A stretch of DNA of 64,000 nt, from the NCBI RefSeq assembly GCF_000373925.1, contig NZ_KB892757.1, positions 102,618 through 166,617 of the forward strand, read 5' to 3'. Both the position numbers and the translations under genes were made by a program. Positions within the stretch are counted from its first letter, which is position 1. Each line of letters begins with the position of its first letter. The DNA comes from Actinopolymorpha alba DSM 45243 (lineage in GTDB: Bacteria > Actinomycetota > Actinomycetes > Propionibacteriales > Actinopolymorphaceae). This document shows positions 42,513-51,098 of the stretch, one piece after another. The notes under the pieces were generated by a model. It ran no database searches. It was not told the DNA's origin and worked only from the letters and a program-made list of their open reading frames with translations.

Positions 42513-42948
42513 ATGGCGGCTCGGACGCGGCGCGGTGAACTGACGCGGGCGCTGCCCGAGATTTTCGAGTGGGCGGAGAGCCTTCCCGAGATTTTCGCCA
42601 TGCCTACCGCCGCCGGCTTCCGCGGTATCAGGGTCGAGGAGTTCCTGGAAGAGGGAGAAGTACGTCGTTCGCGCCGAGCTTCCCGGAATGGACCCTGACA
42701 GCGACATCTCGGTCGAGGTCGACAACGGCATGCTGGTGATCCAGGCCGATCGCAAGGAAGAACGCCGGGAGCGCGGGCGTACGGAGTTCCGCTACGGAAC
42801 CTTCACCCGCAGGGTGGCCCTCCCGGAGGGTGCCGACGAGTCCAACGTGAATGCGCGGTACGACGCCGGAATCCTCGAGGTGACGGTGCCCCTCACCGAG
42901 AAGCGCGCGGAGGCGCGCCAGATCCCGGTGCAGCGGACCGGCGGTTGA
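42513..42948 (+). pseudogene. Hsp20/alpha-crystallin small heat-shock protein with +1 frameshift
   Basis: Two overlapping frames together encode one Hsp20. The first (from ATG 42513, GGAAGGTGG upstream) gives ALPEIFEWAESLPEIF and IRVEEFLEEG, then leaves the family. The second gives KYVVRAELPGMDPDSDISV through the IxVxVP-like end (ILEVTVPLTEKRA). The switch is at a GGG run at about 42650-42655 (GAAGAGGGAGAAG), where one extra G explains it. Removing it yields a protein of about 144 residues, like HspX, the main DosR-induced chaperone. A reading error, a true mutation or frameshifting are all possible. Confidence 0.85.
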
Positions 42949-42960
42949 TGCGGGGGACCA

Positions 42961-43033
42961 GCACCGACCATCGGGGGGCGGTCGGTGCGGCAGGTGCGGC
43001 CTCAGGTTTCGAGGCCGCACCTGTTTTCTTTTC
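42961..43033 (+). terminator. Double hairpin with rho-independent terminator
   Basis: GCACCGACC (42961-42969) pairs with 42980-42988. Directly after it, AGGTGCGGCCTC (42992-43003) pairs perfectly with 43011-43022 and is followed by GTTTTCTTTT. It ends Hsp20 transcription 40 bp past the stop and lies only 23 bp before the next start, so it might also act as an attenuator. Confidence 0.85.
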
Positions 43034-43055
43034 CGTACGGCGAAAGGACATTCCC

Positions 43056-43553
43056 GTGAGTGGGTCCGGACCTGACGACGTGACGCGAGCGAGCACGGAC
43101 GAGCTCGCGGCCCATCCGTTCCTCGCTGGCATGCCCAAGGACCACGTCGCCCGGCTGGCCGGGCACGCACGCAAGGTGACCTTGACAAAGGGCGACCAGA
43201 TCTTCGTCGAAGGTGGCGACGCGGACCGGTTCTGGCTCCTGTGGGACGGGCAGGTGCTACTCGACCTCCACGTACCCGGCCGCGGCACGCTGCTGGTCGA
43301 AACCCTTGGTCCTGGGGACGTACTCGGCTGGTCATGGTTGCTCGCGCCGCACGAGTGGCGGTTCGGGGCGGTGGCCGCGCTGGACACGAACGCCGTGGAG
43401 GTGGTCGCGGCGCCGATCAGGACGATGGCGGAGGAGAACCCGGAGTTCGGCCGAACGATGTACCGCCGCTTCTCCGAGGTGGCCACGGCACGCCTCCAAG
43501 CGACCCGGTTGCGCCTGCTCGACGTGTCCGCGGGTACAAGGTCACCCGCCTGA
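43056..43553 (+). CDS. Cyclic-nucleotide-binding-domain protein (no HTH)
   Basis: A 165-residue single cNMP-binding beta-roll: KVTLTKGDQIFVEGGDADRF, then LWDGQVLLDLHVPG, VETLGPGDVLGWSWLLAP and a helical end. The phosphate-binding cassette R(S/T)A signature is not evident (the EWRFGAVAAL segment stands in its place), so ligand binding is uncertain. No DNA-binding domain follows. The GTG at 43056 has GAAAGGA upstream. Similar proteins of this type occur in dormancy loci. Confidence 0.85.
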   Translation: MSGSGPDDVTRASTDELAAHPFLAGMPKDHVARLAGHARKVTLTKGDQIFVEGGDADRFWLLWDGQVLLDLHVPGRGTLLVETLGPGDVLGWSWLLAPHEWRFGAVAALDTNAVEVVAAPIRTMAEENPEFGRTMYRRFSEVATARLQATRLRLLDVSAGTRSPA

Positions 43554-43599
43554 CCTGGCGGATGGCCGGGTCGGCTCATGACGTGCGGACCGGCTCGTC

Positions 43600-43613
43600 C
43601 TGACCAAAGGCCC
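43600..43613. promoter_or_regulatory. DosR-type box (minus-strand reading, one mismatch)
   Basis: Read on the minus strand: GGGCC-TTTG-GTCAG. The same CTGACCAARGGCCC string recurs at 48490-48503 ahead of another dormancy-type gene, which supports a real site. It is 200 bp upstream of the DUF1876 gene. Confidence 0.45.
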
Positions 43614-43815
43614 TGCCGGGCCCGCCCGCGGAGCAGTCGAATAGGAGACGGCGAGGGAAGCCCTTCCTTCAGCGCACATGGAAATTCAGAGAAATCTGGA
43701 AGACCATGAAGACGCTGATCCGGGTTTCCCTTGTCGTTTGTTTTCGGGCCTTTCCGGTCCGGTCTTGTCTGATCTCCCGCCGGTCTGGCCCATCACGCAC
43801 GAGGGGGCGACCAAG

Positions 43816-44085
43816 ATGACAACCGCGAAGCGCTGGGACGTTCACATCTTCATCGACGAGGACGAGAGCAAGACGCGGGCGGAGGCAAGACTCGTCATGG
43901 GGGACAACACCCAACTGGTGGGTACGGGCACGGCCCGGAGGAACCCTCGCGACATGAATGTGCCAGAGATCGGCGACGAGTTGGCCGTGGCGCGGGCCCT
44001 GTCGGAGTTGTCGCACCGTCTCCTGCACGCGGCGGCCGAAGACATCGAGGGCGTCACCCGCCAACCCGCACACCTGGAAGCCTGA
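43816..44085 (+). CDS. DUF1876 protein (Rv1738-like)
   Basis: An 89-residue protein: KRWDVHIFIDEDESKTRAEARL, then TQLVGTGTARRNPRDMNVPE and IGDELAVARALSELSHRLL. This is the DUF1876 family whose mycobacterial member Rv1738 is among the most strongly DosR-induced proteins and has a fold like ribosome-hibernation factors. The ATG at 43816 has GAGGGGGCGACCAAG upstream. The frame is open for 46 more codons upstream, but that part does not look like protein. Confidence 0.9.
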   Translation: MTTAKRWDVHIFIDEDESKTRAEARLVMGDNTQLVGTGTARRNPRDMNVPEIGDELAVARALSELSHRLLHAAAEDIEGVTRQPAHLEA

Positions 44086-44122
44086 CAGCATCCAGGAAGC
44101 CCGGGAAGGGAAGCCCGGGAAG

Positions 44123-44188
44123 TTGATCAGCGGTCGCCGATTCGGACATCACCCGGGGGCCATGTCCGAATCGGTCACCGTTGATCAA
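44123..44188. repeat. TTGATCAACGGT-type inverted repeat, long arms
   Basis: 27-bp arms (44123-44149 with 44162-44188) agree at 24 positions. The outer part is the same TTGATCA-CGGT motif as at 15.64, 23.55 and 32.80 kb; the inner part (ATTCGGACAT) is specific to this copy. Confidence 0.82.
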
Positions 44189-44323
44189 ATGTTGGCCGCA
44201 GCCGTTCCCGGATCGGCTTGAGGCGTTCGCCCTGCCTTCGACCCTTCCGCCGGCCAACCAATGAGGTCCAGGCCGGGTGGGGCGCTGAGGTTCGCCGCCC
44301 AACCAAGGCAAAGGTCCCTGGCG

Positions 44324-44337
44324 GGTCCCCGGGGCCC
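44324..44337. promoter_or_regulatory. DosR-type box (one mismatch)
   Basis: GGTCC-CCGG-GGCCC, one base from the consensus. It lies 82 bp upstream of the DUF4389 gene. GC-richness raises the chance of a random match. Confidence 0.4.
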
Positions 44338-44419
44338 ACACCCGACGGAGGTCGGATGGCACTGAGGTAGGCCCTCTTGACCGCACTGCGATGAGCAGCC
44401 GAAGGGAGGGATCGGTGCG

Positions 44420-45172
44420 ATGAACACTTACCCGCCGACGAACGCGTCGTACCCCCTGCGGCTGGAGGGGCGTCTCGACCCGGGGCTCAGCCGAGGACTG
44501 TGGATCATCAAGTGGATCCTGGCCATCCCGCACTACATCGTGCTGTGGGTGCTGTGGTTCGTCTTCGCGATCCTGACGATCATCGCGTGGTTCGCCATTC
44601 TGTTCACTGCTCGCTATCCCCGGTCGCTCTTCCTCTTCAACGAGGGGATCCTGCGGTGGACCTGGCGGGTGTACTTCTACGCGTTCGTGCTCGGCACCGA
44701 CAGGTATCCGCCGTTCAAGCTGCAGTCGGATCCGAACTACCCGGCCGACCTGTGGATCGACTATCCCGAACGCCTGTCACGCGGACTCATCTTCGTGAAG
44801 TGGTGGCTCCTCGCGATCCCGCACTACCTGGTCATCTCCATCTTCACCAGCGGCATGGTCTACGGCCGCTGGCAGGAGTGGGGTGAGTGGGACGGCCACG
44901 AACTCTGGTGGGCCCAATGGGGCCGGCCGTGGACGGTGAACTTCGGCCTGATCGGCCTGCTGGTGCTCTTCGCCGCGATCGCCCTGCTGTTCCGCGGCAG
45001 GTATCCCTCGTCGATCTTCGACTTCGTGATGGGGATGTGGCGCTGGATCTACCGGGTCACGGCGTACACCCTGCTCTTCCGGGACGAGTATCCGCCGTTC
45101 CGGCTCGACCAGGGCGGCGCCGACCCGCCGGTGAGCCCGCGCGCCGAGCCCATCAAGGAGCCATCGGGCTGA
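44420..45172 (+). CDS. DUF4389 membrane protein
   Basis: A 250-residue membrane protein made of two similar halves. Each has a helix of the type IKWILAIPHYIVLWVLWFVF / VKWWLLAIPHYLVISIF, a LFTARYPRSLFLFNEGILRW / LFRGRYPSSIFDFVMGMWRW segment and a TDRYPPF / RDEYPPF end. This is the DUF4389 repeat. Function unknown; such proteins are frequently found next to USP and DosR-type genes in actinobacteria. The ATG has GGGAGGG upstream. Confidence 0.9.
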   Translation: MNTYPPTNASYPLRLEGRLDPGLSRGLWIIKWILAIPHYIVLWVLWFVFAILTIIAWFAILFTARYPRSLFLFNEGILRWTWRVYFYAFVLGTDRYPPFKLQSDPNYPADLWIDYPERLSRGLIFVKWWLLAIPHYLVISIFTSGMVYGRWQEWGEWDGHELWWAQWGRPWTVNFGLIGLLVLFAAIALLFRGRYPSSIFDFVMGMWRWIYRVTAYTLLFRDEYPPFRLDQGGADPPVSPRAEPIKEPSG

Positions 45173-45178
45173 GACCAA

Positions 45179-45192
45179 GGGTCGAACGTCCC
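45179..45192. promoter_or_regulatory. DosR-type box (one mismatch)
   Basis: GGGTC-GAAC-GTCCC, one base from consensus, starting 7 bp after the DUF4389 stop and 132 bp upstream of the aldolase. Confidence 0.5.
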
Positions 45193-45323
45193 CGCCAGTC
45201 AGGCTCCAGAGCGGACCTTTTCCTCTGTCCGGATTCGCCCGGGTTCGAAATGTTGGGGGGCACGGCGAGCACGTGACGTTCGTGCTCCGAGCCACCATCG
45301 TTTCCTAAGCGGAGGCCATCGCG

Positions 45324-46217
45324 ATGACCACCCGACCTCAGCTGCGCACCCTCGGGCTCAACACCGGAAAGAAGGCGCGGTTGCACCGCATCCTGTTCGA
45401 GCACGGCGTCCGTAACGGAACGGCCATCTTCCTGCCGTATGACCAGGGCCTCGAACACGGACCGCGCGACTTCACCGCGAACCCCCTCGCCAGCGATCCC
45501 GCCTATATCGTGAAGCTTGCCGTGAAGGGCGGCTTCAACGGCATCGCGCTGCAGGTCGGACTTGCCGAGAAGTTCTACTGGGACTACGCCGGCGAGGTCC
45601 CGCTGGTGCTGAAGCTGAACGGCAAGACGGAGATCCCGTCGGATGCGGAGCCCGTGTCGCCCCTGAACGCGAGCGTCGCCGACGCGGTACGCCTGGGCGC
45701 GGACGCGGTGGGCTACACGTTGTACGTCGGTTCGCCCGCACAGGAACGCGACTTCGAGCAACTCCATCAGGTCCGCGTCGAGGCGCATGAGTTCGGTTTG
45801 CCGCTGATCGTGTGGGCCTACCCGCGTGGCGCCGCCATCGACGCCAAAGGTGGCAAGGACTCCTTCTACGCGGTCGACTACGCGGCGCGAGTGGCCAGCG
45901 AGCTGGGCGCTGACATCGTCAAGGTCAACTTTCCCCGGCCGGAGATGCAGGCCGGGGTGCGGTCGGAGTACCTCGGCTCCATCGCCCCGCAGCAGGCGAT
46001 CGAGTCGGTCGTACGTTCGGCCAACCGCACCTACGTCCTCATCTCCGGTGGGGAGAAGGCCGGCGACGCGGCCATGCTCGACAAGGCCCGGATGGCGATG
46101 GAGGCCGGCGCGCTCGGCCTGATCTTCGGCCGCAACGTGTGGCAGCGCTCCTACGACGAGTCGCTGGCATTCGTCGACCAGCTGAAGGAAATCCTCGCGA
46201 AGTACCCCGGGGCCTAG
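45324..46217 (+). CDS. Class I fructose-bisphosphate aldolase (DhnA/DeoC-type)
   Basis: A 297-residue TIM-barrel aldolase of the archaeal class I type. It starts with FLPYDQGLEHGPRDF, a family hallmark, contains LIVWAYPRG, and the Schiff-base lysine is expected in GADIVKVNFP; LISGGEKAG and GLIFGRNVWQR form the phosphate site. It cleaves fructose 1,6-bisphosphate (or a related substrate) without a metal. It is coupled to the next gene (44-bp gap) and could serve glycolysis/gluconeogenesis under low oxygen. Confidence 0.92.
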   Translation: MTTRPQLRTLGLNTGKKARLHRILFEHGVRNGTAIFLPYDQGLEHGPRDFTANPLASDPAYIVKLAVKGGFNGIALQVGLAEKFYWDYAGEVPLVLKLNGKTEIPSDAEPVSPLNASVADAVRLGADAVGYTLYVGSPAQERDFEQLHQVRVEAHEFGLPLIVWAYPRGAAIDAKGGKDSFYAVDYAARVASELGADIVKVNFPRPEMQAGVRSEYLGSIAPQQAIESVVRSANRTYVLISGGEKAGDAAMLDKARMAMEAGALGLIFGRNVWQRSYDESLAFVDQLKEILAKYPGA

Positions 46218-46261
46218 GGCGTCGACGGTTCGGACGGTTCGGAAGGCATCGAGGGATCAGG

Positions 46262-47440
46262 ATGATCGACGTCAAGCAGGTTGAGCGGCTGCTGCGTTAC
46301 CACGACTCTGACGGCGCGCTGGTGTCCGTCTACTTCACGGTTCCGACCGAGGCCGCCGGGCTGCGTGAGTTGTCCGTACGCCTGGACGGCCTGCTCGCCT
46401 CGATCGAGCCGCCGCCAGGCGTGCCGGAACGCTCCCGGCACGCGGTGCGCCTGGCGGTGGAGGAGGCCAAGCGCGCCGTACGGGAGGCGGTCACCGAGCA
46501 CGTCCGTGACTGGCTCGGGCACGGGGTGGCGATCCTGCACTCGGGGATGCTGCGGGTGCACGAGAACCTGCCCGTCTGCCGGAGCGTTCCCGACCGCGTG
46601 GTGGTTGGTCCACGCCCGTACCTTCGTCCGCTCCTCGCGGCCGTGCGCGAATGCCGGCCGTACCACGCGGTGGTGGTCGACCGTCGCAACGCCTGGGTGT
46701 TCCGGATCGACGGGGACAGCATCGAGCCGGTCAGCCGCCTGGTCGGTAAGGGTCTGCGGGACCCGTCCCACGCGGGCTGGGCCGGGCTGGAGGAGTACCG
46801 CGTACGCCAGCGCGCGGCGGAACTCGCCCGCCGGCACTACCGCTCGACAGCCTCGACCCTCGACGCGCTGCTCCGCGACAACGACCGCGAGTTCGTGGTC
46901 GGCGGGCACGAGGTCAGCATCGTGGAGTTCATCGGGCTGTTGCCGGACTGGCTGCGGCAGCGGGTGGCGGGGACGTTCGTGGTCGACCCGCACACGATGA
47001 CCTCCGGTGAGCTTCGCGAGCGCTGCGAGCAGGCCCGGGGACAGGCCAGCGAGGAACGCGAGCGGCGGCTGCGGGCCGAGCTCGCCGACCGTGAGGCCGG
47101 TGGCCGGGCGGTCAGCGGCCTCGAGCGGTGCGCGGAGGCGGTGAGCCAGTCCGATGCGGAGCTCCTGGTCGTCAGCGGCGACAACGTCGTACCCGGGTAC
47201 GTGTGTGACGCCTGCGGGCAGCTCGTCGTCGACGAGACGGAGGTGGGGGCGGGCCTTCCGTGCCCACGGTGCGGGAAGCAGGCCAGGTTGGTGCCCGACA
47301 TCGTGGACGAGATGCTGGCCCGGGTGATGCTGCAGCGCGGGCAGGTGGAGTTCATCGCGGGGGAATCCCTGGACGGTACGTGGATCGGCGCGATGCTACG
47401 CCGGCGCCTCGTCCGGCAGGGGGCCGAGGAAGTGACCTGA
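46262..47440 (+). CDS. eRF1-like (baeRF family) protein with zinc ribbon
   Basis: A 392-residue protein of the bacterial/archaeal eRF1-related group. The N-terminal part has SVYFTVPTEAAGLRELSVRL; the middle HAVVVDRRNAWVFRIDGDSIE strand and ELLVVSGDNV are typical of the family. Near the C-terminus CDACGQLVVDE ... CPRCGKQ forms a zinc ribbon. Members are thought to act on stalled ribosomes, and an association with USP/DosR-type neighbourhoods is common. The ATG at 46262 (GAGGGATCAGG upstream) begins the family sequence. The 3' end overlaps the convergent Usp gene by 45 bp. Confidence 0.82.
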   Translation: MIDVKQVERLLRYHDSDGALVSVYFTVPTEAAGLRELSVRLDGLLASIEPPPGVPERSRHAVRLAVEEAKRAVREAVTEHVRDWLGHGVAILHSGMLRVHENLPVCRSVPDRVVVGPRPYLRPLLAAVRECRPYHAVVVDRRNAWVFRIDGDSIEPVSRLVGKGLRDPSHAGWAGLEEYRVRQRAAELARRHYRSTASTLDALLRDNDREFVVGGHEVSIVEFIGLLPDWLRQRVAGTFVVDPHTMTSGELRERCEQARGQASEERERRLRAELADREAGGRAVSGLERCAEAVSQSDAELLVVSGDNVVPGYVCDACGQLVVDETEVGAGLPCPRCGKQARLVPDIVDEMLARVMLQRGQVEFIAGESLDGTWIGAMLRRRLVRQGAEEVT

Positions 47441-48337
47441 CAGCTCGTCGTACGCCGGTGCCGACGGTTCGCGGACGAGAGCCACCGGACAGCTGGCCCG
47501 GCGCAGGACGCCACGGGCGATCGCACCACGGAGCGGGGTCGGGTCGCCATGCCCGCCCAGGACGAGCAGGGACGCTCCGGCACTGCGCTCGGTGAGCGCC
47601 GAGACCGGGTGGGCACGTTCGCAGACCGTGCTGACGTCGACCTTGGGATACTTCTCCCGCCACGGCGTGAGCGTCGCGGCGAGCATGCGGCAGAACTCCA
47701 CCTGCCGGCGACTGATCGCGCCCTCCGCAGCGTCCGGGCCGAAGGCGTCGGGGCTGGGCAGGTCCCACGCGCTGACGACTACCAGCGGCGCCGCGCGCAC
47801 GCCCGCGGCGTCGAACGCGAACGCCAGCGCCGCCTCGCTGTGGGACCGCGGGTCCAGGCCGACGAGCACCGGACTCGTACCTCCATCGTCTGGCCGCCAC
47901 TCCGGTGGAACCACGACGAGCGGTATGCGCAGGCGGACAGCGAGGGCCATCGATGTCGAACCCAACACGAAGCTCGCAAGACGACTCCTCCCTCGACGGC
48001 CGACCACACACATCTGCGCCCTGGTGGTGAGGTCGATCAGAACCTGGCTCGGCCGGCCCTCGTGGAGAGCCGTGCCGACGACGAAGCTCGCGCCGCGGCG
48101 ATCGCCGAGATGGGCCCGCGCCGCCGCGAAGACCTCCGTGCCCTCGGCGTACATCTCCGCCATGTTCGACTGCGGCCGGGCCAGCGTACGGCGTCCGGCC
48201 AGCTCGAACGCATAGACCATCCTGACCGGCGAATCACGCCGGGCGGCCTCCTCGACGGCCCAGTCCAGGGCACGAAGAGAGTTCTCGGAGCCGTCCACGC
48301 CCACGACCAGGGCAGGCCTGGCGAAAGTACGCGGCAT
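47396..48337 (-). CDS. Universal stress protein, tandem domains
   Basis: A 313-residue two-domain UspA protein. Domain 1: ALVVGVDGSENSLRALDWAV to CVVGRRGRSRLASFVLGSTSMALAVRLRIPLVVVP. Domain 2: SPVLVGLDPRSHSEAALAFA to LVLGGHGDPTPLRGAIARGVLRRASCPVALV. The ATG at 48337 has GGGAGGAA. The N-terminal extension possible from 48454 is rejected. It is divergent from the Rv1733c-like gene, and the box region at 48.49 kb could serve both. Confidence 0.93.
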   Translation of the reverse strand: MPRTFARPALVVGVDGSENSLRALDWAVEEAARRDSPVRMVYAFELAGRRTLARPQSNMAEMYAEGTEVFAAARAHLGDRRGASFVVGTALHEGRPSQVLIDLTTRAQMCVVGRRGRSRLASFVLGSTSMALAVRLRIPLVVVPPEWRPDDGGTSPVLVGLDPRSHSEAALAFAFDAAGVRAAPLVVVSAWDLPSPDAFGPDAAEGAISRRQVEFCRMLAATLTPWREKYPKVDVSTVCERAHPVSALTERSAGASLLVLGGHGDPTPLRGAIARGVLRRASCPVALVREPSAPAYDELSGHFLGPLPDEAPA

Positions 48338-48489
48338 GTGGGAGTTCCTCCCTGTGACCCTGTCTGCGTACCCCTGCGTACATCTGCGACCGGAATCCCC
48401 GCGACGGTCGCTCTCAGCACACCATCGCAGTGAACCTGCCTGGGAGAGCGGCAAGACCCGGCTGCCGAGGCCGGTCGGCGCGGGGACTG

Positions 48490-48510
48490 CTGACCAAGGG
48501 CCCTTGGCCC
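48490..48510. promoter_or_regulatory. DosR-type box region (degenerate)
   Basis: Minus-strand GGGCC-CTTG-GTCAG (48490-48503) overlaps plus-strand GGGCCCTTGGCCC (48498-48510). The first matches the site at 43600-43613 except for one spacer base. It lies 50-70 bp upstream of the Rv1733c-like gene and 153 bp from the divergent Usp start. Confidence 0.5.
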
Positions 48511-48561
48511 GTCAACCCGGCGCTGACGACCCTGGAAGGTGCGCACCGGGGGAGGTCGCCC

Positions 48562-49167
48562 ATGATTCGACGCCGGGTCCGGCGCTTGGCACTCCTCGTG
48601 GCTCGACGGCTGGGATGGAGCCGTAACCCGATGTGTCGGGTGTGGGACCGGGTGGAGGGGCTGCTGATCGTGGGGGTCGTGGTCGCCGCGCTGGTGGCCG
48701 TTCCGCTGGCAGTGTCCGTCGGCAGGACGGCGTACGACACCGGCATCCAGAACGCGGCGGTGCAGATGGCCTCCGGCCACTGGGGTCAGGCACGGTTGCT
48801 CCAGACCGCACCGAACTCTGCCGTGTCCGACACGCCCAACGTCATGACCTCCCTGGCCCGTGCGCGTTGGGAGACGCCCGCCGGGACGTGGCGCGTCGGA
48901 GACGTGCCGGTGCGTGCCGGGACGCCGCAGGGCTCGTCGGTGCGGGTGTGGATGAACGCCTCCGGCCAGGTGACCCGGCCGCCGCTGCGTCCCGCCCAGG
49001 TCTCGGACCGGGCGGTCGCGACCGGCGTGACGACCCTGATGGCGATGGAACTCGGCGTCACCCTGGTTTACCTCCTCCTGCGGTGGCTGATCGACCGGCG
49101 CCGGCTCGCGGCCTGGGAGGAAGAGTGGGCGCGGGTCGCGCCACGGTGGACCAGGAAGTACCACTGA
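48562..49167 (+). CDS. Rv1733c-like membrane protein
   Basis: A 201-residue protein with two membrane helices, GLLIVGVVVAALVAVPLAVS (about 35-55) and GVTTLMAMELGVTLVYLLL (about 155-175), and an extracytoplasmic domain between them (RWETPAGTWRVGDVPV, SSVRVWMNASGQVT). The NPMCRVWDRVEGLL start fits the Rv1733c family, a DosR-regulon membrane antigen in M. tuberculosis. The ATG at 48562 has GGGGGAGG upstream. Function unknown. The next gene starts 14 bp downstream. Confidence 0.85.
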   Translation: MIRRRVRRLALLVARRLGWSRNPMCRVWDRVEGLLIVGVVVAALVAVPLAVSVGRTAYDTGIQNAAVQMASGHWGQARLLQTAPNSAVSDTPNVMTSLARARWETPAGTWRVGDVPVRAGTPQGSSVRVWMNASGQVTRPPLRPAQVSDRAVATGVTTLMAMELGVTLVYLLLRWLIDRRRLAAWEEEWARVAPRWTRKYH

Positions 49168-49181
49168 GCCGGAGGTGATGG

Positions 49182-51026
49182 ATGCCCCTGGACGCCGTAC
49201 GTGTGGGCCGCGGCAAGGTCGCGCCGCCCGGTGCCGCCCGCGTACAACCCAACCTGGGCGAGTACGAACGGGTACGCCGGGACTTCACCTGGGACTCCGC
49301 CCGCGGGTGGCTCGCGGGCCTGCCGGACGAGCGCGGGCTCAACATCGCCCACGAGGCGGTCGATCGGCATGCGGAGGGACCACGCGCCGGGAAGGTCGCG
49401 GTGGTGTGTCGCGACCGCCAGGGCCGGATCAGTGAACTCACCTACGGGCAGCTGCGGTCGTCGACCAGCCGGTTCGCCAACCTGCTCCGCGATCTCGGGC
49501 TGGCGCCGGGGGAGAGCGTCTTCTCCTTACTGGGAAGGGTTCCCGAGCTGTACGTCACGGCGCTCGGCACGCTCAAGCACACCAGTGTGTTCGCGCCGCT
49601 CTTCCCTGGTTTGGGTCCGGAACCCATCCGCCAGCGGCTGCTCCTCGGGGACGCCCGGGTGCTCGTGACCACTCCGGAGCTCTACAAACGCGAAGTCGCG
49701 CCGATCCGCGACCGCGTTCCCGGTCTCGCGCACGTCCTTCTGGTCGGCAACCGCACCGCCGCGGGCGACACCATCGACCTGCACGCGGCGCTGGCGCGGG
49801 CGGACGAGACGTTCGAGATCCCGCCGACCGATCCGCGCACGCCCGCGCTGCTGCATTTCACCAGCGGAGCGACCGGCCGCCCGAAGGGTGCGCTGCACGT
49901 CCACGAGGCGGTCGTGGCGCACCACGCGACCGCGGCGTACGCGCTGGATCTGCACGAGAGCGACGTCTTCTGGTGTACGGCGGATCCGGGTTGGGTGACC
50001 GGAACGTCGTACGGCATCATCGCGCCCCTCACGCACGGCGCGACGCTGGTGGTGGACGCGGCCGACTTCGACGTCCACGGGTGGTACGAACTGCTGCAGG
50101 AGCAGCGGGTGAACGTCTTCTACACCACGCCGACGGCGCTCAGGATGCTGATGCGGTACGGCGTCGACCGGGCGCGGGCCTACGACCTGTCGGCGCTGCG
50201 GTTCATCGCCAGTGTGGGCGAACCCCTCAACGCCGAGGTGGTGTTGTGGGGGCAGGAGGCGTTCGGACGTCCGGTGCACGACACGTGGTGGCAGACCGAG
50301 ACGGGCGCCATCATGATCAGCAACTTCGCCAGCATGGACGTGCGACCTGGATCCATGGGCCGGCCGGTGCCCGGCGTCAAGGTGGCCTTGCTCGAACGCG
50401 GTGAGGACGGCCGGGCGCTGGTAATCGACGGTGAGGTCCACGAGATCCGCAGCCCCGAGGCGGTTGGTGAGATCGCGCTCCGCCAGGGATGGCCGTCGAT
50501 GTTCCGCTCCTATGTCGGAGACGCGGAGGTGGGGGTGGGCCCGGCCGGGCGAAGCCCGGGTGGGGCCGGAACCACACAGCGGTACGACGCCTGCTTCGCT
50601 GACGGTTGGTATCTCACCGGCGACGTCGCCCGGCGCGACAACGACGGCTACTACTGGTTCCTCGGGCGCACCGACGACGTGATCAAGTCCGCGGGACAGC
50701 TGATCGGGCCGTTCGAGGTCGAGAGCGTGCTGATGAGCCACCCCGCGGTCGCCGAAGCGTGCGTGATCGGGAAGCCGGACCGGGTGGCGGGCGAGATCGT
50801 CAAGGCGTTCGTGACCCTCCGACCCGGATGCGAACCCAGCGACGACCTCCGCCTCGACATCCTGGCGTTCGGGCGGCGTGCGCTCGGCGCGCTGGCACCG
50901 AAGGAGATGGCCTTCGAGGCCCAGCTGCCACGCACCCGGAGCGGGAAGGTCCTGCGCCGACTCCTGAAGGCCCGCGAACTCGGCCAGCCCGACGGCGACC
51001 TCTTCATCCCACAGCCGCGCGGCTGA
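49182..51026 (+). CDS. Acetyl-CoA-synthetase-like AMP-forming acyl-CoA synthetase with in-frame repeat insertion
   Basis: A 614-residue ANL-superfamily enzyme. It has [20 protein letters not shown] (P-loop), [11 protein letters not shown] (A5), [22 protein letters not shown] (A7-A8) and the catalytic lysine in [10 protein letters not shown]. Residues about 449-466 ([17 protein letters not shown]) come from a palindromic-element copy between SYVGD and [14 protein letters not shown], a surface loop position in the family. The lysine is the site acetylated by Pat-type enzymes, linking it to the GNAT fusion at 29.9 kb. In operon with the Rv1733c-like gene. Confidence 0.92.
   Translation: MPLDAVRVGRGKVAPPGAARVQPNLGEYERVRRDFTWDSARGWLAGLPDERGLNIAHEAVDRHAEGPRAGKVAVVCRDRQGRISELTYGQLRSSTSRFANLLRDLGLAPGESVFSLLGRVPELYVTALGTLKHTSVFAPLFPGLGPEPIRQRLLLGDARVLVTTPELYKREVAPIRDRVPGLAHVLLVGNRTAAGDTIDLHAALARADETFEIPPTDPRTPALLHFTSGATGRPKGALHVHEAVVAHHATAAYALDLHESDVFWCTADPGWVTGTSYGIIAPLTHGATLVVDAADFDVHGWYELLQEQRVNVFYTTPTALRMLMRYGVDRARAYDLSALRFIASVGEPLNAEVVLWGQEAFGRPVHDTWWQTETGAIMISNFASMDVRPGSMGRPVPGVKVALLERGEDGRALVIDGEVHEIRSPEAVGEIALRQGWPSMFRSYVGDAEVGVGPAGRSPGGAGTTQRYDACFADGWYLTGDVARRDNDGYYWFLGRTDDVIKSAGQLIGPFEVESVLMSHPAVAEACVIGKPDRVAGEIVKAFVTLRPGCEPSDDLRLDILAFGRRALGALAPKEMAFEAQLPRTRSGKVLRRLLKARELGQPDGDLFIPQPRG
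50528..50577 (-). repeat. Palindromic element, copy 6 (inside the acyl-CoA synthetase)
   Basis: Reverse-orientation 50-bp copy with core CCGGGCGAAGCCCGG. It is flanked by conserved synthetase codons on both sides and adds about 17-19 residues without a stop or frameshift. Confidence 0.9.
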
Positions 51027-51042
51027 CGGCGGGCTCCGCGCT

Positions 51043-51092
51043 GTGTGGTTCCGGCCCCGCTCGGGCTTCGCCCGTCCGGGCCCACCCCCACC
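51043..51092 (+). repeat. Palindromic element, copy 7
   Basis: Forward 50-bp copy (GTGTGGTTCCGGCCCCG ... CCCACCCCCACC), 17 bp after the synthetase stop and 7 bp before a DosR-type box. It lies in the 5' UTR region of the second Acg-type gene and is nearly identical to copy 1. Confidence 0.88.
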
Positions 51093-51098
51093 GCACAC

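Noticed and set aside
49527-51098. A 523-codon minus-strand frame opposite the acyl-CoA synthetase
   Set aside because: Antisense shadow; the synthetase motifs are on the plus strand.
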